Shown here one piece after another: positions 47,820 to 60,904 of a DNA stretch of 64,000 nt; the first letter of the stretch is position 1, and the number at the start of each line of letters is the position of its first letter. The stretch covers positions 6,655,653 to 6,719,652 of the forward strand of contig NC_136020.1 of NCBI RefSeq assembly GCF_048128805.1, given 5' to 3'. The position numbers and the translations under genes were made by a program. Source of the DNA: Centroberyx gerrardi. Its lineage: Eukaryota > Chordata > Actinopteri > Beryciformes > Berycidae. Below the pieces are notes generated by a model. It saw only the letters and a program-made list of their open reading frames with translations. It ran no database searches and was not told the origin of the DNA.

Positions 47820-48958
47820 TGAAGGTGAGATGATCTCTGATTTGAATAAATACAAATTCAACATGTGGCAGAGCTGTTTATCGTGTCTCTATGGATACAA
47901 GTCATGTACATGTCATTCTAATTCCATCTACATCATGTTGGCATGTGACTTCAGTTGAATACTGATGACAATCCACAGCCTGACTCTTTTACTGGAGGAA
48001 GAAAAATAAGGAAAGCTAACCAGAGGGGGGCAGCACATGCCTATACAACATGAAACATTTCAAAAGAGTCATATTTTCCACTTCACCTTCATGAGGACTC
48101 CTTCATTAATGGAAACATTATATATTGGAAACAATGCTGTCCCTTCCAGCTGTTTCACTTGATATTACATCTATTCAGTGTTGATCAAGTATTTGTACAT
48201 CAACCTAAAAAATATATTCTTGAAATGCCGGTCGATCACCAGAAATATGTGATGAGCATTATGTAATTACATGTCCCACGTAGGTTGTATCACAGTTATA
48301 TAAATGCAGCTAGAGGATATGAAGGTAGACATTGTGTTTATTGGTGTCAGTGATAGTGGTGTGTGAAATTGTGTTCTTTAATTCATGGGGCTGCCCAGAG
48401 GGGAGGCAGAGGTAATCAATTCTAGCCATCAGAGGTGCAGATTGATCCTCTGTGTGGGGTCAAATCACACCGATCTCACACTCGTCCACAGCAGGGCCAC
48501 CGAGGCCACTCAGTGCTCAAGGGACTAATCGGACAAACTGTATCGGGCTTAGGAACAACACACACGGTGACCGCCTGTGTGCTGCGACATCACTTTTAAT
48601 GACAAGACTAGACTGATGTGGAGAATCTGTAGCGGATCCAATCCATTATAATGACATTCAATCTTTAACATGGGACTGATTGCCATTAATGAAGTGGTGA
48701 TTTTTGCATCATGTTACCCTTCACTCAGTATGTATCCACAGAGTAATAGTGGAGTGCAAAGGGTTAATATAAAGACTGTGGTCTGACACTGTTTTCTGTT
48801 CCTTTGTGTTTCCTCTCCCTGCAGAGCATTCACTGAGAAAATGTGGGTGATGTGTACTGTCCTGAGGTGAGTGAGTGTGTGTGTGTTTGTTGATTGTGAC
48901 GGAAAGAGGAAGGCTCAAGGGGAGAGTATACACTCTTCCTGAAAGCAGAGATGTGTGA

Positions 48959-49023
<65 letters not shown>

Positions 49024-49440
49024 TCCAAGGACAGACTGCACTGAGGGGAGGGGGAAACACACTCGCACGCACGCACGCACTCGCTGTCACACCCACCCTA
49101 CTGTCTCACACAGCCCCGTAAGACTGATCCTGACATTCTGAGGGAGATGCAGACTACACCAGAGGAGCATCAGCATCCAGGACAGGATAATAGCCACTAC
49201 CTGCACTAAGACAAATACATGCCAAGGACTACAGAGCCACAGACACGGCAAGCTCCGAGGGAAGGACAGCACCATTTCAGAAAGGGCACAACAAGGTGGA
49301 AGAGAAAACAATCTCTCATTTACAACAGGACAAGCAGGTTTATTCTGTTTCTTATGACCTAAAAGAGGAGCTGTACAGCAGACTGGGCTGAGCTACTATT
49401 GCTCCCTGCCTTCAACCCTTAAAACCTGCCCTTTTGGCTC
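47820..49440. other. Intergenic, upstream of the 49.6 kb gene
   Basis: No coding exon is supported; an upstream exon of the minus-strand gene may be hidden here. A GA tract lies at 48961-49020. The last 400 bases probably hold the promoter and 5' UTR of the next gene. Confidence 0.5.
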
Positions 49441-49620
49441 TCTGTGCTGCGCTGCTGCTCAGCTCTTCCTCTCCGTACACGGACATCCTTCCCCGTCTCC
49501 TGCTGTGCTCCAGCCGCACCGTCTCAGTCCGCCGACAGCTCCCTAGTTGCCGCTGGGCTCGGCTCCGTGCTGCCTCCGTGCACAGCGGTGTGTAAGCTGC
49601 TTTCATCTGAGGCTGAGACC

Positions 49621-52600
49621 ATGAGCGAGGCGAAGAAAGGTGAGCTAGCCATCCGGGACAAAGCCATCCTGCACCAGCAGAGGCGTCTGAAGCAGGCCAC
49701 CCAGTTCACACACAAGGACTCAGCTGACCTTCTGCCCCTGGACGGGCTGAAGAGACTGGGCACATCCAAAGACTTGGTGAGTGGAAGCAAATGTCCTTGA
49801 AAATATACTGGTGTCTGCTTTGACTGAGTTCACTTAGAGCATTTTAATGAGCCCTTGCAGAAGTGAGTCCATAAAATGAGCCCAGTTGGACATTTGGCTG
49901 GAGAGGCTGTTATTGTGTGTTTGCTGTTATCTGTATTTGTTTTGTATGTATTTTTTGGGAGCTGCTGAGTGGTGAGTTTCGATTGTATGGTATCTGCAAT
50001 GTGCAAGAACAAGTTGTGTGTCTTTGCTGTGTACCAGCCATGTGAGAAGTGATACAAAGGGACACTGGTGAGTGATCAAGGGAACCATCTTTAATTACCT
50101 CACTGTCACTTTGACAGCCTTTATTCTCCTTGTGGTTGTTAAAACAAGAAGGCTTGCATCTTGTGCTGTCAATTTGACACACCAGGAGCTATTTGAAGCA
50201 GTGTCAATGTCAGCAGACCCATTTTCTGTTACTACTGAAGCAGCGTGACTTGAGGAGCAGCCTTGAAAAGGAGATTCGTCACTGGAAAGATCATGAAAGA
50301 TTCAGAGTCCTGGGCTCTGGGAGTGAATGTCTTGTCAAACCCTGTTACACTGTGCAGGGACTCTCAGACAGAGAGTGATGTCATTACAGTAAGATACGTA
50401 CATTCAGGAACACACAGTCACGCAGACAGACAATACACACACACCTTAGGGTCAAGATGAAAGACAGACATTAAGTGGGACGTCTCCAACCTCTTCATGC
50501 TTGCTTCCATCTCAGTCTGCTTCAGCTCCTACACTAAACCTCTTATACACTGAGGACTCCCTGTAATAATTGTAACACTTTACTGCTCCGCCGTCTTCTC
50601 CTGACACAGTTCTGGTTCGAAGGCGGCCTCCCAGATTCCCCACAGCTCTCCAAGAACCTCAACAGCCACTCTGGCAGCGGGGGAGCAGTGGCAGCACCAC
50701 ACGCCCTGTGATTATCGCACTGTGTATTTATGTCTGCCGGATTCGAACACCAACATTTGCAGCTAGAAAAAAAACATTCAGCACCCCCCTTTCTTTGGCC
50801 GACTTGCATTTCTGTAATCTACTGGTGGAGATCTTCATGCTCTTTCCTCCCTCATTATATCCGTCCTCTGTGCTTCTGAGATGCTATCTGGTTCGCAACT
50901 GCAAGTGTGAGCATGATAGCTAGCTGTTATTTAAGGTGTGAGTGCTCAGGAACATTTCTGCATCCCAGCATTACTAGTACCCTAAGTGTATTCACACAGA
51001 ACGAGGTGGTAGCATATGCAGCGTGAAGACCTGGAGGTAAACATAATCCCAGGCTTTGCATGGAAATTAATTGTTTCTTCCAAAATGCAAACACTTTTTA
51101 GCTCAGTGACGACAGCCACAGTCTCTTAGGGAACGGAAGTGAATACAATAATACTATAAACGTGAATACCATTGAAGATATAATGAAAAGCATCTCAGTC
51201 AAGATGAGATTCCCCAAAACTATTAGACGAAAGGAGCTTAATGTACAACTCATCCACTGGCAGCCTGTGGGCTGCCAGTGGATGCCAGTACCGTAAGAGG
51301 GCGAAACCCTCTTACGGTAATACCAATTATCTTCTCCTTCAAGAAAGAATGAAATTCATCCGAAACCCAATCTGTGGCGCATCAGTGTGCCACAGGGAGC
51401 GCAGCACGATTTGCATGGCATCTGTAACAAGTGATGTTCCATGTTATAAAAGCCTCGGGAACGGCGCTCCCCCTCCATGCCTGCATCTCTTCTACCATAA
51501 CCACTCAGGCTTTGGAACAGACATGGCTGGACTAAATGGAAGGCAAGCAGGATGTGTTTGTGAGGTGCATGGCAGGCCAAACCTCGACAGGCAAACAACA
51601 GCCTGTCTGCCTCTGCTGGGGCGGTGATGTCATCTGGACAAGGCTGTCAGGTCTATTTGTTTCTCTGTAGGCCGACTGTCTACAAATAAGCTTCTATATT
51701 TTCATTCGCCGGCGTCTTTGCTTGTGTTTTTATCTGCATGAGTAATTCTCAAATTTCCTGACATTCACATTCACACATTCGGATCCTCGTAACGGCCTGC
51801 TCCCCACTACTCTTACCTAGAATTGATACAATTGTGTCATCTTACGTTTCAGTGACAGAGCCGTACATAGACCCTTTAGCCGTAACCTGTTCTCCCTCTT
51901 AATTTCTGCTATCTGGCCTGTCCTGCCCAGTGTGTAATTCAACAGTGGAGCCTGTTATATAAGAGTGAATTTGTTTTGCTGCTCTTTCGCCCGAGGTCCT
52001 CTCACTCTCAGCAGCATCACTCCGGCCATGTTGCGCTGCGGAGTGAGGGAGCAGTGAGCATGAAAAGGGCAAAAGCTACCGTTCGAGCGCGAGCGACGGA
52101 GGGGAAGGGAAGAGACGGCGGGAGACGGGGTCAAGGAGGACACGGGGACATTTTATATAACGCAGCTGGATATGTAGATGTCAGATGGAAGAGGAGTTAA
52201 AAGGAGAGGATGAGAGGGAAATGGAGTGTGTGTGTTGGGGGATGGAGGGGGAGGAGAGGGGGGGGCGACATGTGAGCCCAGTCACATTAACACCTGAGCT
52301 CAGCTTCGCCCGAGTTATTGTGTAACCGCACTGCTTTCTACTGTATGCACTCCACATTTGCTCCGCAGAGCTGCTGCAAAATAAACCGAGGCACTTTACC
52401 TCTCTCTGCCCATCTGTCTCCACACAGGGTTAGACCAATATATCAGGCTAATATTAGCCTTTAAAGTCACACTGAAATGAAAAATGACCTTTTCGTGTTT
52501 TTAGCTCATTGTAACTATAAATACCTATTTGACAATTTATGCCAAAACATGCCAAAACATTTATTTTCTTGTGCTTTTATAACAAAATCTCATTTTTACT

Positions 52601-55600
52601 TGGATGGAAAATCTTAAGTGGTGACTTCATTGTGTACCAGCAGGCATACATAAACATTAAAACCAATAAAAGCATCACAGATTTTTTAACAATCCTGCCC
52701 CTCCCATCACATTAAACCGCCCCAATATCCCGTTTCAACAGGAAATACATCACATTAAGGAAGTAAGATGCTCTCAAAATGCGGTTTCATTGTGAACCTG
52801 CCTAAGAAATTCATTTGTATGGGTTTCAGTGGAGAGTTTTAGTGCCACTTGATGGGCTAAATACTTTTTGAAAGCCTTTTCTGTCCTTACAAGAATAACA
52901 TTATGGGAAAATACACAAATTCTTCTAATTTGATCAAAATGTTTGGCATGAAAATGGTCAAATTTAAAGATATGAAATATTGGTACCAATAATGGTATCA
53001 GCCTTCAAAAACCCATCGGTCTAACTTTAGTGCACATCCTTAACTCTCTGCTCCAAAGCCATCCCTAAGCCCTTATTCTTCCGTTTGCTCATCTCCCTCT
53101 CTTGCAGATGAGTGAGTCTGGAAACTGGTATGTGTGTGTGTGTGTGTGTGTGTGTGAGGGCCTGTCTAATTGGGAGTCTCCAGGTATTTGTAAGTGTGGT
53201 CAGAGCACCAGTGAGGGCTTGAATGTAAAACAACCTCCTTGCCTCAAGGAGGATAAGAAAGCCCAGTACCTTAGTACCTTAGTACTGGATTATTACTATT
53301 TACTATACTGTGTATCCAATTTGGGGAAAAAATATTAACTTAAGTCCATTATTTGATATTTCTAAAATATAGAGGACCCAGTGTGTTTGCTTTTGTCAAA
53401 CAAGGACTTAAGAACTTGAGGTCTACCATCCTTTCAAAAAGTACTTGAATTCGTAAGAGCTTTTTACAAATGGTGTGTATGTCACTTTGGAACAGGTATT
53501 TCCATTCATATGCATTTCAGCTCACTCATCTAAGTCAATGGTTTCGTTTTCCAAAAAGCCACAGTAGCACTTCAAAGCGATGAGCAAATACGAAAAATGT
53601 CACTCAACGTGATTGTTGGACTGGTGGGATTACTCTCTGATTTCTCTCTGCGCCCTTCCCCTCCAAAACAAGCCGTGTTGAATTGATTCAGATACAGGCT
53701 TATTAATAGGTGGGCTGGGGAGGTAGCCTGAACCCCCCCGTCTCTCTCTTTGTCATCTGGTGAGGAGGGGCGGCAAAACACTCTCCCTCAGCTGCTCCAA
53801 GAGCTGTGGAGGAAGACAGGAGGCTAAAAATACCCGACAACAACAACGACAAAACAACCCCGACAACAGAGGAAGATGGCTCAAGGAGGAGGGGGAGGGT
53901 GCAGAGTTTTGAGAGAGGAAACAAGTGGGAGTTTAGGGAGAAACATATGGGCGTCCATTGGGAATGGCAAGGTGTGGCACATGCCATACCTTAGCCTAAG
54001 TGAGTCCAAATGTAATCAGATTTATGTTTATTTCTGAGCCACAAATCTTTCTAGCAATGGCATTGACTTGCTAGAACGTAAACAACAATTTAAAAATGTC
54101 ATTACAAAGTGAAAATAATATAATTTGGATAGAGAGCTTGTGAAATTGTGATGGTCAAGCGTCTCATTTCTGATTACTACAGCAGAATAAAATATTGCTA
54201 ATATCGCGATTCATTTTTCTGCCCCACGATACGTATCGTCACATTTTTGTATCGCAATATATTGAATTCCGATATATCGTCCCATCCCTAATATTTGGAA
54301 ACAATACTAAAAAAAGAAGATGAAATAGTTTGGGGGCCACAACTGACGATTTATCACAATTGACCAAACGATAATATCTTTTCCGTCATCAGTTATTGCC
54401 CATACAAGCGCACTTCAAAGTTTTGGTGGCAGATGATGTCAGAGGCCCTGAACTTTGCAACACCTTAGGATTTAGTGAGGAGAGGGCAGACGGAGAGAGA
54501 GGAGGACCGAGGCAGGAAATGAGAAAGGAGAGGGAGGTGAGGGGAGCAGATGTGCGGCCGCTGCAGCCTCCTGGCCCGGCGTGACGGGAAGGCGGCCGCC
54601 GGGGGAGTGCCGTCAGAATGAGAAAGAGGGCATTAGGAGGCTCATGTGACCGGCTGGATGAGAGAGAGGAGCCTGTTGCAGTCAGATAATTAGTCCACAT
54701 GGCAATTAGCCTCTAATCTCACCCAGAACGGGAGAGAAATAAAGAGAAAGCAACTGACAGAGAGAGAGAGAGGGAGAAGAGGAAGAGGAAGGCATGCTAG
54801 TGTCGCACACTGATACTTGTCTCTCCATTCCACTGGCAGGAGACCGGTTTGGACTGGAACACGCTGTCAGTGTTCAGGGGTCACCACAGGACTCGCATCA
54901 GCAAAATCAGCAGCAGCCTACGTATTAAAGGACACAAAGGAGCAAAGTGTGTGTGTGTATGTGTGTGTGTGTGTGTGAAACTACCAGCTTTATCTTGAAT
55001 TCAGCACAGTTTGCCAAACCACAACACCCCATAAAAAGAGAACATTTCCTTTAACACGCTGTCAAAGAGCAACATGAAAACATACAAGCACGAATAAGTT
55101 TAATTATGGCAGTCAGGCAAACATTTCAACTTGGAATAAATAACTTGAAATAAGTAATAATCGTTGACCTGTTGCAGAATGGCCATAAATAACAAATGCT
55201 CTGGCTGATGCTGAGCTTTGGATAGAAACAAGAAAAGGAATGAGCCAATTTCTTTGAGAGAGAGACAGGAGGAAGACTGATGGTGTTGGTCTCTGTTAAG
55301 CGTGATGGATTAGTCAAGGTTTAATTTAACTGCCACAACATTATCCGTGATGCATCTTCTAATCAGGAGCAATAAACGTTCAAGGCGATATCGACCAAAT
55401 TCGCTCTGCAGGCTGCGACAGATGAGGAAACAGACACCCCGGCTGCTTCACCAATAAAAAAAATGCATCGTCAAATGAAGCATGAAGCCAGGTTGCATAA
55501 TGTATATCGACCAACTCATCCGCGAGGCCGCGGCGCCTGCTGCGTCTTCATTAGACACCATGATGGGAATCCTATGAGGAAGGCCGCGTGATGGGAGGCC

Positions 55601-58600
55601 GATTCAAAAATTCTCAACTTCAAGTATAGTCGATGGAATGAGGTGGGAAATTTGGAGGTGTTGAAATCTGAAGACGTGTTATCATCAGGGAAGAGACAAG
55701 ACAAGTGCCGCATGACAAATTATTATGGGGCTCGTCTCCAGACTCGCAGCACTTCTCTCTATTAAAAAGCAGACAAGAGATGGAGCGCAGCCTGTACAGC
55801 TCCAGACTGGCAATTCACCCCTGAACTGTGAAAAGGGCCGAGGCACATGCGGCACTTCACCCTGCCGTGTGCGAGCAGCTTGTTGATGTGAACTGTGGAT
55901 CTGCATGCTAACGTGATTTCCTCGCGATCTCACCCTGCTGTAGTGGCGGGGCAATGGAAACTCAGCAACAGATGCCCACCGTCATAGATGAGAGAGAGGG
56001 AGAGAGAGAAAGAGAGAGAGAGAGAGAGGAGATAGAGAGCACATTGTGTCCACTGGCTGTCAGATTCAATCTACTCGGTTTCCTTCCTTCCAGTCTGATG
56101 AGAGCAGCGACCAGGGAAAACATGGGCGGTGAAAATTTTAAAACCCTGTTAGCAGCTCTCAGAAAAAAAAGGAGCCTTCAATCAAACTCTCTGGCTCTTC
56201 TTCTCCGTCCCTCTCGCTCTCGTTTTCATGCTGCTCTCTCCCGAATCGCCCCTCATTTGATTATGCATGTCAACCTGTTAGAGCCTGACATGTTTTTCCC
56301 CTTCTTATCCCCTGCCTAGGGAATAAAAAACTCCGTATATAAAGTGGTGAGTTACCGGGCGAGTACACCTTCACCTGGCTTATTATCCCACTGTGTGCAT
56401 TTCCTTTAACATGCTGCTTGTTATGCACTTGAAGAAGTGGATAACTGCTGTTTCTAATTTCTAATTTACTTTATGAGATAGGTGAATGCAGAACCTGAGG
56501 CGGTGGATTCTCAGCAGTCTACCAGGTGTTGCGTGGGCTAGTGGCTGGCTGAGGGTGAACTTGAGGTTAAACCTTTTCAATACGATCTCAATACGAAAAT
56601 AGGAGGTACTGATGGCGGCCGGGGTGAGAGAGAGGTCAACTGATCCACCGCTTATTGTTAGAAGAGAGAGAGAAAGAGAGAGAAAGCTGGCAAGAGGAAG
56701 GGGCCGATGTCAAGATCACAACGATGGCAGCAGCAATTGAGTCCGGTCTAAAGTGGACCTGCTGATTGAATTTGATTAGTGCGGATGTCAAGCCGCTCAT
56801 TGTGAAGGATCCTATTCTGGGAGAGCTCCTGCGGAGAGGAGAGCAGGGCAGAGGGGAGGAAGCCATCATCACTGCTTGTTTAGAATCCAGCTAAACACAG
56901 CTCAGCCACAGCTGGAGCGTGGAGAGGGAAGGGCCGAATCGCACTCCGTGACACAGGTGGTGATTACTAGTTTGAAGCGTTGTCCCAAAACCTTGTTTGT
57001 GCCAGTGTGGGCAGGTAGCCTCGTGGTCTGCTGGAGAGCAGCCAAATTAATAGACTATTTATTTATTTGTTTGTTTATTTAACAGGGACAATGCAATTTG
57101 ATGCTGTTACACACGGACATGTGAAACATATGCAATGCATTTAGGGTTTCTAGCTAAAGCTAATTTGTAGCTAATATCGTGATACATTTTTCTGCCCCAC
57201 GATACATATAGTCACATTTTTGCATTGCGATATATTGAATTTCGATATATCATCCCATTGCTATACTATACTACTAGAATCTATAATATAATACTATAAA
57301 TTAGTACTGAGTCTTAAAACCTTATTTTTCTCAAAACGAGAAAAACAATCTGCCTATGGGGTGAGATAATTTCCCTTGTTTCTGATGTAAGTAAATGTTT
57401 TTCAAGAATTTCTTTGAATCAAGCCACAAGGCTACCTGACTATAGTGCAACACCAGGCTTCGAGACTGTGGTAGTGAAAACAAAAACCCACTATCAACAC
57501 TATTTCTAGACAATTCCTAAATCAAGTGAAACTGCATTGAAAACAAAATGGAAATATCCCCCCCCCTTTCACTTGTTTCAAGAAAAAAATGTTTAAAACT
57601 GAAGATGAGACTAAATGACTTTTAATGTTAAGATTTTAATGTTAAGACTTTTTTGTTAAGATGAAATGTTTTAGCAGTTGGAGCGATGATAGAAAAGGAA
57701 GGTATATATACTGGAAAAAGAGGAGGATCAGAATAAAAGAGGCATCTAAAGTGACTCCTCTCTGACCTGTGGAGGTGTCAGACTGAGCTGCCGGTCCACA
57801 GGTGCAAGTCAGAAATGAAGTGTCACTGGAACATGACGACAGCTATCACAGCCGGCGAGGCCACAGAGACCCAGACATGTCCAGGCATGAGATGACACTA
57901 TTACACCCATGCTAAGGTTACGGGGCCTTGGCCTCCGGGGCTTCTACACCTTTTCTTATTCATTTTCTCTATCCATCTGTCTCTCACTTGACGCTTGCCG
58001 GCCTCTGAAATTGTCCTTCATTCAAATTCTGAACAGGGATAGTTGGACAGCAGTTTCCAGAATTGCTCTGCAGACATTAATCAAACCAGGACAATGACAA
58101 AACAATGACCAGTAATGTGAAAACAATTAGGGAACAGAATAGCAGAGTGTCCATCTTTCTCATCCCATTGTGTCTGCCCTGCTGAATTCATCTTAATGGG
58201 GGTTACAGCCACACAATCACAGCTGCTGGATAGAGTTCCCTCGTGGATACAAGGTCAGGATTTGTAATTTAGCATTCCCCTTGTGATACAATAGAACTCT
58301 TTCATAACAGAACACTAGAATACAGTACTTTTTTAATACGCTGATACGAACATGTCATTGTTCATGTGTGGAAAAACAAATTGCTTGTCCAGACTGATTC
58401 ACAGCGCCTGATTTATTCCTCTCTATTGACCCACCCACTAGTTGAAGATGCTTCACCTTCTCACATGAGGCTGTCCAATATGCATGGACATCTGATGGGG
58501 ATCAAAGGGGGTTGTTTTTTTTTCAATAAACTGAAACCACTGTTCAGTATGACCAAGACTGAACTCTCCAGTCATTAGGAAAGGAGAGAAAGGTGGACTG

Positions 58601-60408
58601 GGGTGGACTGGGTGCAGATGTCCCGTGCTTTTTTGATGGAGCAATACAAAGCATGTGGAAAAAAGCATGTGGGTGTGGCACTTTTGTGGTAGGATAACCT
58701 GTCAGAGAGATTTTCACTGATGAGCGTTGTGCACCTAAAGAGGACTAAATAGGATTGTGCATATGCGTATGAAAATAGCGGCCTGTAATTATTAGTCCTG
58801 TGGAGGGAAGGAGTGCAGGGTGACACGGTCCCAGCAGAATGACAGCTAAGCTCAGGTCTTATCTGTGGTTGAATGTTGCGCACATCATGAGCCTATCCAC
58901 ACCACTATCTGCAGTATTAACATCAGTAGCTATTAGCATCCACTTTTCTCCCTCGCCCCAACCCACATACAGAAACTTAGAACCACCAGAACCACCAAAT
59001 GGCTTGCTTATTTGCTACTTCATTTATTTTAACTTTTTTGTGCTTTCAAATATATTTAACTTTTTTAAATTAAAGTCTTCAGGCTGCCATTCCATGATTA
59101 CTCATTTCACAAGGTAAAAACTGTCTACGGCAAAAACTAAAAACTATAATTTACCTTGGTATTTTTTGTTGCTTAAATATACTAAAACTACTGACTAATC
59201 AAAAAGAATCTTCAAATGACCCTTTCAATCGCAATATCTGATTTTTAGGTCACTGAAATTCCCCTATTCCTGACACTGTGTACTCTAAGTATAATGATTT
59301 ATTAAGCTAATGAATAAGGGTGGATTACATCCTGTCGATTTTGGTGTTCAAAAAACCTGTGAAAGGAAATGCTTTGCGTTTTATTAATGCTGTTGACTCT
59401 GCTGGTGTTGGGTGGCCTGCTCACTTCAAAGCATGCGGGCCTCTTACAATACAGCTGTGACCGCCTGCAGCTCTACCCAGACCCTGTACTGGGGAACAGC
59501 AATGTGATTATGGAGGTGCAGGCAGCTCAAATATAATTTACTTCTGACATGGTCCAGAAGAAACACCTGACTTAGTTGTTGGCCATATGTTGTTTTGAAA
59601 AGGATGGAAATCTGGCCATGTTCAAGCAAACTGGAATACAGAGGCTGTTTCTTTGAGACAGAGAAAGGAGGTTTGAAACCTGTTTCTGTGTGACTAACCT
59701 AGAGAGAAAAGGCTTTGTACTGAGAGTGCACAATGTGGAAGTTCCCAAATCTAAAATTAGTCTAGAACTTAACCCTAATAGTAGGGTTAGAGCAATATAT
59801 CAGTTTGTTGATATTGATATATCAGGCCAATACTGGCATTTTATTAATTCAGTCAGTCAGTGTCATCCACTTCCGATGTGATGGGTATGATGCAGTTTGA
59901 TTGATACTTATTGTTTAATATTACACTGGTTGTCTATACAGGAAGACCATAAACTATAAAAGTTATTCTAATTCAACATTTTGATGGGAATCCAAACAAA
60001 TGTCAGTATGTTTCGGCCTTCACAAACCAATATCAGTCAAACCCTACTTTACCCAGGAACTAAATGTTGCAATCTTGCGTCTCCCCGCTCCAGCAACCTC
60101 ACAGCATCGTCCAGCGCCGCCTCCTGGAGGGCAACATCACGCGGCTGCGAGGGGAGGCCCGGGACCCCAGCGGCAGGGTGCGCTCCCCGCTGGCCGACAA
60201 CAAGGACGGAGCCGCCGACGCCGAGGAGAGGAGCGAGAGCACGGCTGACGACTCCACGGAGGAGAGGGAGTCCCCGGAGGAAAGCGAAAGGAGCCTGCGG
60301 TCGGACGAGGAGGACGACAGCAGCGAGGCCGGGGCCAGACCGACCGTCGAGAAGAGCGAGGGCATGGGGAGCCCGACCCCCCTCGCCGCCCTGCTCATTC
60401 AGTGCAAG
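49621..60408 (+). CDS. Unrecognised gene, first two coding exons (partial, continues past the window)
   Basis: I cannot name this gene. Exon 49621-49776 starts with ATG and encodes 52 residues (MSEAKKGELAIRDKAILHQQ, then RRLKQATQF and PLDGLKRLGTSKDL), followed by a GTGAGT donor. Exon 60094-60408 follows a CTCCAG acceptor and encodes 105 residues that begin QPHSIVQRRLLEGNITRLRG. It becomes strongly acidic and serine-rich (SLRSDEEDDSSEAG) and ends LAALLIQCK before GTACTG. Both exons are in phase 0 and of consistent codon use. The N-terminus is basic and likely helical; there is no signal peptide, so a cytoplasmic or cytoskeletal regulator is possible but not shown. Upstream of the ATG the frame stays open to about 49444 without another ATG. 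The intron between the exons is 10.3 kb. Confidence 0.75.
51251..51319. repeat. Two adjacent perfect hairpins
   Basis: The first has 15-bp arms CATCCACTGGCAGCC and GGCTGCCAGTGGATG with loop TGTG (51251-51284). After CCAG, the second has 13-bp arms TACCGTAAGAGGG and CCCTCTTACGGTA with loop CGAAA (51289-51319). Both arms are exact. No known RNA family is recognised. Confidence 0.9.
52432..53031. mobile_element. GTTAGACC-type repeat, complete copy of about 600 bp
   Basis: The left end GTTAGACCAATATATCAG and right end CCCATCGGTCTAAC are inverted, so this looks like a DNA transposon. Inside, in opposite sense, are the segments shared with the 35.0 and 38.1 kb copies. The target duplication is not clear. 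Confidence 0.6.
54199..54290. repeat. Short MITE relic (GATATATCGTCCCATC type), copy 1
   Basis: TTTTTCTGCCCCACGATACG, then TATCGCAATATATTGAATTC and GATATATCGTCCCATCCCTA. A second copy is at 57.2 kb. This end sequence is common in fish genomes. Confidence 0.55.
57172..57260. repeat. Short MITE relic (GATATATCGTCCCATC type), copy 2
   Basis: TTTTTCTGCCCCACGATACA and TTTCGATATATCATCCCATT. It is alike over its whole length to the 54.2 kb copy, with scattered changes. Confidence 0.55.
57305..57670. mobile_element. MITE with CACTG ends, damaged copy 2
   Basis: CTTATTTTTCTCAAAACGAG, CTGCCTATGGGGTGAGATAA and TCACTTGTTTCAAGAAAAAA correspond in order to the 8.4 kb element. The outer ends are lost. Confidence 0.5.
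59779..60049. mobile_element. GTTAGACC-type repeat, short complete copy before exon 2
   Basis: AGTAGGGTTAGAGCAATATA at the left and ATATCAGTCAAACCCTACTT at the right are inverted. The 271-bp element ends about 45 bp before the exon 2 acceptor of the unrecognised gene. Confidence 0.65.
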
Positions 60409-60442
60409 GTACTGTACTGCATGGACATTCAATGGCTTGGCA

Positions 60443-60852
60443 CAGGGGCAGACCTAGTGATTTGGGGGCCCTAGGCAAAGGCAAGCATGGGGCCCCCTGA
60501 ATCCCAACCCTCTTGCTTTTTAATCCATCCCTTCTATATATAAACTTGGGTAGCTTTGCTTATTTTATTTCTTTAACTTCTCTCTCAGCTACTGATGCAG
60601 TGGCAAGGAAAATGAGTTTAAAGTCAATTGGCAAAATCTCATTAGTTGTACAGCCCACTATAGCCTGACTGAGTAGGGGGGTGGCCATGACTCCAAATTA
60701 TTTATTGTAACAAAAAGAGGGTTTTTCAATAAGTTCATTTCTTTTAAATCGATTAAAAATAAGTTTACATTAGTTCTATTCTTGTCTTGGCCCTCTGGCT
60801 GCTGGGGCCCAAGGCAGTCGCCTACCTTTGCCTAATGGTATGGCCGCCCCTG
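60443..60852. mobile_element. hAT-type MITE with 8-bp target duplication
   Basis: The left end is CAGGGGCAGACCTAG and the right end, inverted, CAGGGGCGGCCATAC. The 410-bp element is flanked by the exact 8-bp duplication GCTTGGCA at 60435-60442 and 60853-60860. It has no ORF, and lies 34 bp past the donor of exon 60094-60408. Confidence 0.88.
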
Positions 60853-60904
60853 GCTTGGCACTTTCAACTGTTGTATAAAAACCCAAACAAGAGACGAAGA
60901 GAAG

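Larger units (their letters stand above)
49777..60093. other. 10.3 kb intron of the unrecognised plus-strand gene
   Basis: No further coding exon is supported. It holds the twin hairpin, two complete GTTAGACC-type repeats, two copies of a short MITE relic, a second copy of the CACTG MITE, GT tracts at 53130-53157 and 54952-54980 and GA tracts near 55990-56040. The stretch 55020-55980 is free of obvious repeats and could include conserved control elements, but that is a guess. Confidence 0.55.

Noticed and set aside
51241-51627. A 128-aa open frame starting at the twin hairpins
   Set aside because: No splice or start context, no recognisable domain, and it begins in the palindrome.
54838-54930. 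Possible exon after CACTGGCAG in the long intron
   Set aside because: A good acceptor and a short open frame are present, but the only nearby donor gives a phase that does not fit the phase-0 flanking exons, and the product is not recognised.
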